Assembly (NCBI GenBank): GCA_963971305.1
Contig: OZ020309.1
Coordinates: forward strand, 2,969,001-3,033,000
Origin: Arcuatula senhousia
Taxonomy: Eukaryota > Mollusca > Bivalvia > Mytilida > Mytilidae
DNA: 64,000 bases
Reading direction: 5' to 3'
In this document: one piece after another, positions 57,511 to 64,000 of the stretch
How positions within the stretch are numbered: the first letter of the stretch is position 1
Layout: every line of letters starts with the position of its first letter
Translations under genes and position numbers: made by a program
Notes under the pieces: model-generated
Told to the model about the DNA's origin: nothing
Seen by the model: the letters and a program-made list of their open reading frames with translations, nothing else
Databases searched by the model: none

Positions 57511-57632
57511 TCAGGCAAGGTCGTGGATGTATATGTACGCATAAAAATTGTCGCCCAGTTACTTACAAATGAACTTCATTTGGGGAATATATCCGTAAAC
57601 AAATACATAATAACAATTTTTAAAAATATGCT

Positions 57633-57638
57633 TTTATT
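57633..57638 (-). promoter_or_regulatory. polyadenylation signal AATAAA
   Basis: AATAAA on the minus strand about 20 nt beyond the lectin TGA (57660-57658). Confidence 0.55.
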
Positions 57639-57657
57639 TGTTCTAGCTTTGGTTGAT

Positions 57658-60600
57658 TCACACAGATTTAGAGCATGCCATCCACCTAACGTATACACCA
57701 TACAGCCTGGTATCCGCAAATGTAGATATTCGTACGTTGAACCCCTGCCGAGTAACACCAGACACAGCTATATTAAGTCGGTCGTTTGTGTTTTTGTCGT
57801 TGTCATAGTGAATCATCCCTGTCACGACCGCCGGAGCACTTTCGAAAGCAGGCGAAAATCGGACGTTAAATGTTAACGGGAATGGGCTGACGGGAAATCT
57901 AGCTTTTCCTATAGTACCATCCTGACCTAAAAACAATTAGTAAAATAAAACTACAGTAAAATAGCTAAATCAGAAATTTTGATCATAGTTTGAACCCCTT
58001 TTATAGCATAATGTTTGTTATAAAATGTAGATTAATTTTGCAGATTTTTGCCCATTATTGTCCTCCCTTCTCCGCGAGGAAAAAATGGGAGTCAAGTATA
58101 AATAATCAGGAATCTTTGACAAAGCTTTCGTTTGTTCTTGTCTTTTTGATGTTTTCTGTTCTTTGTTTAAGAAGGGGGTCTATCTGTGACTATTTCAGGA
58201 CTGGATTTGAATTATATGCATTTTATTTAGACCATGGGCCACTTGCAGAACCGCGAGCAGTGCCAAATGGTTTCGTTGAAGGCTGCTGTTGGTTGTCCAT
58301 TGTGGTTTTTCTGAATTGCTGCTTGATTGTGGGCTGTGTTGCGTACACTTATTTCACATCTCATTATTTTCTATCTTTTCAGTTGTTGACGCAAAATGCA
58401 ATTGAATCATAACCGTGTTGTATTTTGGGAGAATAACATCCCAAGGTCAAAGTTGGAGATAAAAGCTATAGTCTTAAACAAGGTTCGATCCATATTTGTA
58501 TGCAATTTATACACATTAAATTCTCCGCTATCCTAATGCGGCTATTATGCCTTTAATTAAGATTGACCAATACTGTTTGCTATACCGTTTCAATTTTGCC
58601 GGTTTAGCATTTGACTTTTCTATCTTAAACGGTTTTGATTAAAAAGCAGTCAAAGTGTTCAAATCATGCATATCAAGCATTAATTTTAAGATCTATAAAC
58701 TTACATCCTTGCCTTTTCTGTGTCGCTGTAAAGAACAATAGGATTAATGAGCAATTTAACGTTAATCAACGATGCATGACAAAGCAGAATTTTGAAATAT
58801 GTCGGGCGAGCTAAGACTTCGATCAGAACACGTAGTATCAAAATATTTCGTTGTTCGACCCTCGCCAGTGGTAACAATTTCATTGGCCGATTTTCCGACT
58901 TTCTCTTGAAGCCATTTGCGAGGATCGTCTCAAGAAGTGATGCTAGTTCTTCGGAAGGGACAAAAAAGGATGGCCCGTGTATGGGGAGAGCTACACCTTG
59001 TGCACGCTAAAGACCCCTTTGTAGAGTTCGATAAGAGAAGGCTAAATGGGGCCCGATAACAAAGGCCACACTCGCAAACTGCAAACTGGAGATTGATTTA
59101 TTGAAGCATATTAAGCTTGTTTCCTAATCCAGGATAAATAATTATATTTAAACAAAAAATTATTGATCAATATAGTGCTAAAAAAACAAAAACAAAAAAA
59201 AAAACAATCCTGGTGTAGACTAATGAACATGATTTAAAATCATCCTAATGCTTTATTTTTCAACTAGCCTCTGAAAGGAGATGGGGACTGCCCCTCAACC
59301 CGGCACCGAAATGTCAGTTTATTGGACGGTCGCACCTCAACCCGGCAAGGAAATGTCAGTATAATCGACAGTCGCGCCTCAACCCGGCACCGAAATGTCA
59401 GTGTAATCAACAGTAGTCGCGCCTCAACCCGGCAAGGAAACGTCACTATTCGAAAGTCACGCCTCGACCCGGCAAGGAAATGCATGTCAGTTTATTGGAC
59501 AGTCGCGCCTCAACCCGGCAAGGAAATGTCAGTATATTCGACAGTCGCGCCTCAACCCGGCAAGGAAATGTCAGTATATTCGACAGTCGCGCCTCAACCC
59601 GGCACGGAAACGTCGTGTAATCGACAGTCGCGCCTCAACCCGGTAAGGAAATGTCAGTGTATTCAACAGTCGCGCCTTAACCCGGCAAGGAAACGCCAGT
59701 ATAATCGACAGTCGCGCCTCAACCCGGCACCGAAATGTCAGTGTAATCAACAGTCGCGCCTCGACCCGGCATGGAAATGTCAGTATATTCAACAGTCGCG
59801 CCTTTACCCGGCAAGGAAACGCCAGTATAATCGACAGTCGCGTCTCAACCCGGCAAGGAAATGTCAGTGTATTCGACAGTCGCGCCTCAACCCGGCAAGG
59901 AAATGTCAGTATAATCGACAGTCGCGCCTCGACCCGGCAAGGAAATGTCAGTATATTCAACAGTCGCGCCTCAACCCGGCAAGTAAACGCCAGTATAATC
60001 GACAGTCGCGTTTCAACCCGGCAAGGAAATGTCAGTGTAATCAACAGTTGCGCCTCGACCCGGCAAGGAAATGTATGTCAGTTTATTGGACAGTCGCGCC
60101 TCAACCCGGCAAGGAAATGTCAGTATAATCGACAGTCGCGCCTCAACCCGGCACCGAAATGTCAGTGTAATGAACAGTCGCGCCTCAACCCGGCACCGAA
60201 ATGTCAGTATAATCGACAGTCGCGCCTCAACCCGGCACCGAAATGTTAGTGTAATGAACAGTCGCGCCTCGATCCGGCAAGGAAATGCATGTCAGTTTAT
60301 TGGACAGTCGCGCCTCAACTCGGCAAGGAAATGTCAGTATAATCGACAGTCGCGCCTCGACCCGGCAAGACTCGGCAAGGAACGTCAGTGAAATTGACAG
60401 TCGCGCCTCAACCCGACAAGGAAATCTTAGTGTTATCGACAGTCGCGCCTCGACCCGGCAAGGAAATGTCAGTGTATTCGACAGTCGCGAATCAGCCCGC
60501 AAGGAAATGTCAGTGTATTCGACAGTCGCGCCTCAACCCGGCAAGGAAATGTCAGTATATTCGGCAAGGAAATTTCATTGTAATCAACAGTCGCGCCTCG

Positions 60601-61775
60601 ACCCGGCAAGACTCGGCAAGGAAACGTCGTGTAATCGACAGTCGCGACTCCACCCGGCTAGGAAATGTCAGTATATTCGACAGTCGTGCTTCAAGCCGGC
60701 AAGGAAATTGACAGTCGCGCCTCAACCAGCCAAGGAAACGTCAGTGAAATCGACAGTCTTTGTTGCATTTCTGACATTAGTTGTTGTAAACTTTTATGAC
60801 TATACCATGTATACGAAACATAACACAACGAACGTAGAGGTTGTTGACATACTAATCTTTTCAAGGGAATGTTGTCAATTCCATCTAGCTTTCATGAAAT
60901 TTTGTTATCGGTTTATTTTGACCTTGTGTTTTTTGTTTACTTTTTATTTTATATTTAATTTTGTTTTTTTAGAGCTTTGGTGTCATAAAACCTAGTTTAA
61001 CTCACAATACTATTTTGAAATTTTGTACATCAAGACCATTTGGCTGGTATGGTATTGCTTTATTTTGTATTTTTCTCTTGATTAATAAAGATTGGGCATT
61101 CCTCTTCGGTAATTTGATTAAGAAAGTTTAGGTCTAAATATACAAGTAGTTACCTTTGCTCTTGATGAAAGCGAGTTGACCTTGCACCGCCTTGATTTTG
61201 TTGTCAATGACCTTGTTGACACTCTTGGCATTGTTTTCAATCCTTGCTTGGACCTTATCAATTCCATCTTTCACAAATTTGTTCACCACAGAAAGTTTTT
61301 CATCTAATAGTTTTTTCGTCTTCTTGTCATTGTTTTCTACTTTGTTGTTCATTTCATCGATTTTACTTTGAACATTTGAAATTGCGCTGTTGAGTCGCCC
61401 AGAAATGTTTTTGACGCTAGCTTCGACCGTACCAATCTTATCGCTCACAAATGCCTTATTTTTATCTACTAGCTTTTTCGTCTTCCTGTCATTTTTTTCA
61501 ACTTTGACGCTCATTTCATCTACCTTACTTTGAACATTGGAAATTACGACGTCATTCTTTTCTTCGATTGCCTTCTCAAAGGTGTTGACTTTTTCTGCGA
61601 CTTTGTCCAATCTGGAACCAAACGATGTTATCTGCTGAACGAGTAGCCACATTAGAGGATCGCCACCTCCTTGTGTGCTTAAATTTCTAGTAGTCCTTGT
61701 ATCAACCGTCTTTGAACTTGTTTGTCCATGGTTTAAAATAAACATTAGAACATGTAGAATGAAGAAACCCTTCAT
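57658..61775 (-). CDS. H-type lectin with long coiled coil (three exons)
   Basis: Deduced exons on the minus strand are 61775-61154 (622 nt), 58725-58705 (21-nt microexon) and 57926-57658 (269 nt), all phase 1, giving 303 aa. MKGFFILHVLMFILNHGQT is a signal peptide. Residues about 45-207 are a Lys/Asp/Glu-rich coiled coil with an internal duplication of about 56 residues (ISNVQSKVDEM... and ISNVQSKIDEM...). The microexon adds ATQKRQG and a Cys (residue 215). The H_lectin domain follows: VRFSPAFESAPAVVTGM, NDRLNIAV, RQGFNVRI, ADTRLYG, VRWMACSKSV; Cys299 is the likely partner of Cys215. Expected to be secreted and oligomeric, binding glycans. No lesions. TATA and AATAAA signals flank it. Introns of about 2.4 and 0.8 kb hold a minisatellite and dispersed repeats. 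Splicing is inferred. Confidence 0.87.
58095..58372 (-). repeat. dispersed repeat REP-A in intron 2
   Basis: Reverse copy: CTTTGACAAAGCTTTCGTTT, GACTATTTCAGGACTGGATT, GAAGGCTGCTGTTGGTTGTC and TGTTGCGTACACTTATTTCA. It shows what the LINE-split copy at 34358/39272 looked like. Confidence 0.75.
58705..58725 (-). CDS. 21-nt microexon of the 57.7-61.8 kb lectin gene
   Basis: Between CTTTACAG and GTAAGT on the minus strand; phase 1 in and out. Encodes ATQKRQG plus the T of the junction Cys codon. It differs from the 53756 copy at about five of 21 bases while the lysine/arginine character and length are kept. Confidence 0.75.
59286..60757 (+). repeat. 42-bp minisatellite in a lectin intron
   Basis: About 34 units of roughly 42 bp share ACAGTCGCGCCTCAACCCGG then CAAGGAAATGTCAGT. 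Variants include CACCGAAATG and (T/A)ATAATCG. Because 42 is a multiple of three, several frames stay open for 100-270 codons on both strands (SRASTRQGN-like and CRVEARLS-like peptides). These are judged artefacts. It lies in intron 1 of the lectin gene on the opposite strand and is far richer in GC and CpG than its surroundings. Confidence 0.9.
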
Positions 61776-61847
61776 GTTTGATATACAGGTCTGTAGACAA
61801 AACCAAAAGTAAAAAAGTAGAAACAGAATTTTTTTTGCCTGTCTCTT

Positions 61848-61854
61848 TTTTATA
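61848..61854 (-). promoter_or_regulatory. TATA box of the lectin gene
   Basis: TATAAAA on the minus strand about 75 bp upstream of the start codon, within a block (TGGCACCGATGTATAAAA) conserved upstream of the paralogue at 54480. A transcription start about 30 bp downstream would leave a short 5' UTR. Confidence 0.6.
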
Positions 61855-61934
61855 CATCGGTGCCATCTGTCGATCGTACATGTATATAGTTTCAGAAATC
61901 GACAGAAAGTATTGATATTTCTGGTAAAACATTA

Positions 61935-62570
61935 CACAAGTTTTGTTTTATTTAGTTCATATATATTATATTTTAAATGCATCTGAGATCAGGGAGCTAG
62001 GATAAAATAGGATAAATCACAACCACGATCTTAATTTCGGACTGACATTCGGATACCCCATAGGTACCTCTGCTTCTCTTATCTTTATAAAAAAAATATT
62101 TAAAAAATCAATATGCACAGGGGTGCAAAAAGCCAAGTTGCAGCATTTTACTTTACTAAAACTTTAGCAGTTGTTTCAGGCATTACATGCCAATTTAATA
62201 CAAAAATCTTAAAAATATAATTCTAATTCAGATAGCAATTTTATATTGCACAGAATAAATTATGATCGTATAAAACTATTTTACATCATATATATAATTG
62301 TAATACTACATTTCTTTTTATATACCACCGTTTCATACTTTATATAGATAATGCACAGTTAATTTCTTCCATTTCATAAAATGTTATGTTAGACCAAAAA
62401 ATTAGATGAACAAAATTCACCATTTCACAAAATGTGATCTGCAATCAAAAAGCCATTAAAATAATATCAACTTGCAAAGTTATGAGCTAACCATTTTTCA
62501 GTAGTTTTTTTAGCTTTATATCATTGTTTCTTCATTAAAACATACACAATTCATAACTACTTAAGTCGCA
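61935..62570. other. no gene seen
   Basis: AT-rich spacer; a fragment of REP-B (CATTCGGATACCCCATAGGT) is at about 62046-62085. Confidence 0.35.
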
Positions 62571-62699
62571 ACTTAAGCATGCTAGTTATTCGTACTCACA
62601 GAACCAAGGTTAAGCACACATACACGACCGGTTAAGTTGTCGAGAAGTCACTTTTTGAGAAATTACTAACTTTTTTTGCTGACCTAAATCTTGAGTAAA

Positions 62700-63028
62700 A
62701 ATTTCCCAAAATCACTAGGGTTCCTTCTCTTACGGTTAACAATAACCAAAAGTTTCTTGAAATTGATTAAAAACATTTTTAGTAATTGTCTAAAACCACA
62801 TTTTTAAAGATTTTTTTAACGTTTTTCTGTCCTTGTGACCTTGACCTTGAACGAATTTACCCTAAAATCAATAGGTTTCCTCCTCTTATGGTATGTAACA
62901 GTATCCTAACGTTTCATTAAAATCGGTTGACAACTTTTTGAGTAAAACCAATTGTTGACGCCCGCCCGCCCAGCCGCCCGTTATCATCATAACAATACCC
63001 GAGCTCAACTTCTTTGCAACTCGGCTAA
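62700..63028 (+). mobile_element. partial Helentron-like element, third core type
   Basis: The right end has a GCCCGCCCGCCC tract and then a hairpin CCGAGCTCAA...CAACTCGG ending GCTAAAAA, the same design as the CTAA ends at 10831 and 17404 but with different bases. Two loose tandem units (CTCTTACGGTTAACA and CTCTTATGGTATGTAACAGT) precede it. The left end was not found; the start given is approximate. Confidence 0.45.
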
Positions 63029-63053
63029 AAATATAAAATTGAAATCCTTACTA

Positions 63054-63121
63054 GAAAAAAAAATAAATAAATAAAAAAAAAATATTCGTCCCTTGTTTAG
63101 CCACCCCCCCCCCCCCCCCCC
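63054..63121 (+). repeat. A/T microsatellite and 18-base C run
   Basis: An (AAAT)n/A-rich stretch at 63054-63083 and a C run at 63104-63121. The homopolymer length is prone to sequencing error. Confidence 0.8.
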
Positions 63122-63800
63122 AAACAAACCCAAACTCTTTCAGCATGCACTGAAAAGTAATCCTCGCGACGTGATGTTTTTTCATATCCAGAGACGAAGA
63201 ACGTTGCGTGCAAGATTTTAATATAAGATTATAATCACGTACAAATATGCGTTTCTTTCTGGATGTTCAATTGCGCAATACGGCTTTGGTGCATGCGCAG
63301 ATCCAATCTATTCAGTAAATGTTCGGATTGCAATGCATAAGATGCAGATGCTAGGTCATTAAAAATCTTTTTTTTTCGACTTATACATTTGTTAAGCTAT
63401 CGGTGAGGCTTCTCAGGCACCCATTTGAGTCCTTTTGAACATCACTCTTCCCAATTAATCAGCATGCATGAACTTTTTTTTAACTCTGTTTGTCATGTGT
63501 TAGAATATTTTGCAGGGTGTGTCGTGTATTTTAGACATCGGAAAAGTTTTGGTGCTGATTTCTATCCTACAAAATATGAGAATTTCCTTATCTAAGACTC
63601 TTAAAACTGAGGCGCCGTGTACGGGGAATTTAAAACCTCTTGTTGAGTCCGTCTTTCACCACTAAGAGATATTATCGTTATGATTATGAAGGTAATACAA
63701 ACAATAACGTTTTACGTAAGAGTTTTTTAACCATAAAGGGTAACTGTGGTAAGCATTGCTCACCAGAATAACTGGACCTTAATCATCGATTTCAATGCTT
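63122..63800. other. no gene seen
   Basis: Spacer without recognised features. Confidence 0.3.
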
Positions 63801-63802
63801 TT

Positions 63803-64000
63803 TCAAATTTGGGTATGCGCTCTTATGCCACCCAGTGCTTCACAAAATTCGGGTTTCGTAGCAGAAGCTTCAGTAGGTGTAAAATTGGGAGCCGGAAGAT
63901 AGTGTACAGTTGTTTTTAGAAACCAGGGAGAGCAGGAGTTAAGTCGTATTGCAAGCTTTAAGCCGGTGTTATTGCTAATGCTGGCGTTACACAATTCCAA
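63803..64000 (-). CDS. possible terminal part of an unrecognised protein
   Basis: A minus-strand frame enters from the window edge and stays open for 65 codons to TGA at 63805-63803. Its composition is more protein-like than most frames here (SCSPWFLKTTVHYLPAPNF, TEASATKPEFCEALGG) and locally higher in GC. No domain is recognised and no splice acceptor is confirmed. It could equally be a chance frame in a repeat. Confidence 0.2.
   Translation of the reverse strand: MELCNASISNNTGLKLAIRLNSCSPWFLKTTVHYLPAPNFTPTEASATKPEFCEALGGIRAHTQI

Noticed and set aside
59322..60995. Long open frames of 100-270 codons on both strands, with SRASTRQGN-like repeats
   Set aside because: They follow from a 42-bp period with few stops in the unit; all frames share this, the frame breaks at irregular units, and the block lies in an intron.
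63104..63121. C homopolymer considered as part of a CCATTT/G-run MITE
   Set aside because: No inverted partner or CAAATGG end was found nearby.
1..64000. tRNA, rRNA, CRISPR or bacterial-type operons
   Set aside because: No cloverleaf-like or rRNA-like stretch, no spacer-repeat arrays and no gene packing were seen by eye; a tRNAscan or Rfam search would be decisive.

Overview
The window looks like nuclear DNA of a marine bivalve, most probably a mussel (Mytilus-like). It is AT-rich, its genes are intron-split, and most of it is transposon or tandem-repeat sequence of kinds described from molluscs. No bacterial operons, rRNA, tRNA or CRISPR arrays were seen. The species assignment is inferred from the gene family and repeat style; no database was searched.

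The genes of interest are a dispersed cluster of secreted H-type lectin (H_lectin, Pfam PF09458-like) genes. Each has the same three-part layout: (1) a first exon with a signal peptide and a coiled coil, ending in phase 1; (2) a microexon of 21 nt (15 nt in one gene), phase 1 to phase 1, encoding a short basic peptide; (3) a terminal exon carrying the lectin domain and ending in or near WMAC. Six microexons are present (1213-1233, 19330-19350, 22024-22044 on +; 33558-33572, 53756-53776, 58705-58725 on -). Intact-looking genes are at 18104-20420 (+), 32011-34124 (-) and 57658-61775 (-). A second microexon and lectin-exon cassette (22024-22888, +) arose by tandem duplication of 2.6-2.7 kb and has no first exon of its own. 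Broken members are at 1213-2175 (+) and 50910-54480 (-).

Layout: 0-2.3 kb, lectin pseudogene. 2.3-4.2 kb, a terminal-inverted-repeat (TIR) element holding a Penelope-like reverse transcriptase relic. 5.6-6.2 kb, palindromic element. 6.5-14.7 kb, a two-copy segmental duplication whose copies carry different insertions. 15.5-17.4 kb, Helentron-like repeat with a nested satellite. 18.1-23.8 kb, lectin gene plus duplicated cassette. 25.5-27.6 kb, a 5'-truncated, mutated LINE. 28-31 kb, MITEs (small non-autonomous DNA transposons). 32-34.1 kb, lectin gene. 34.5-39.27 kb, a LINE with intact ORF2 and a 16-bp target duplication. 39.3-45 kb, mostly featureless. 45-49.2 kb, several TIR elements. 50.9-54.5 kb, lectin pseudogene. 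57.7-61.8 kb, the best lectin gene, with a 42-bp minisatellite in its first intron. 62-64 kb, repeats and a possible partial exon at the edge.

The lectins are inferred to be secreted and oligomerised through their coiled coils; binding glycans would suit innate immunity or self/non-self recognition. Exon joins were deduced from splice consensus, phase and paralogy, not from transcripts.
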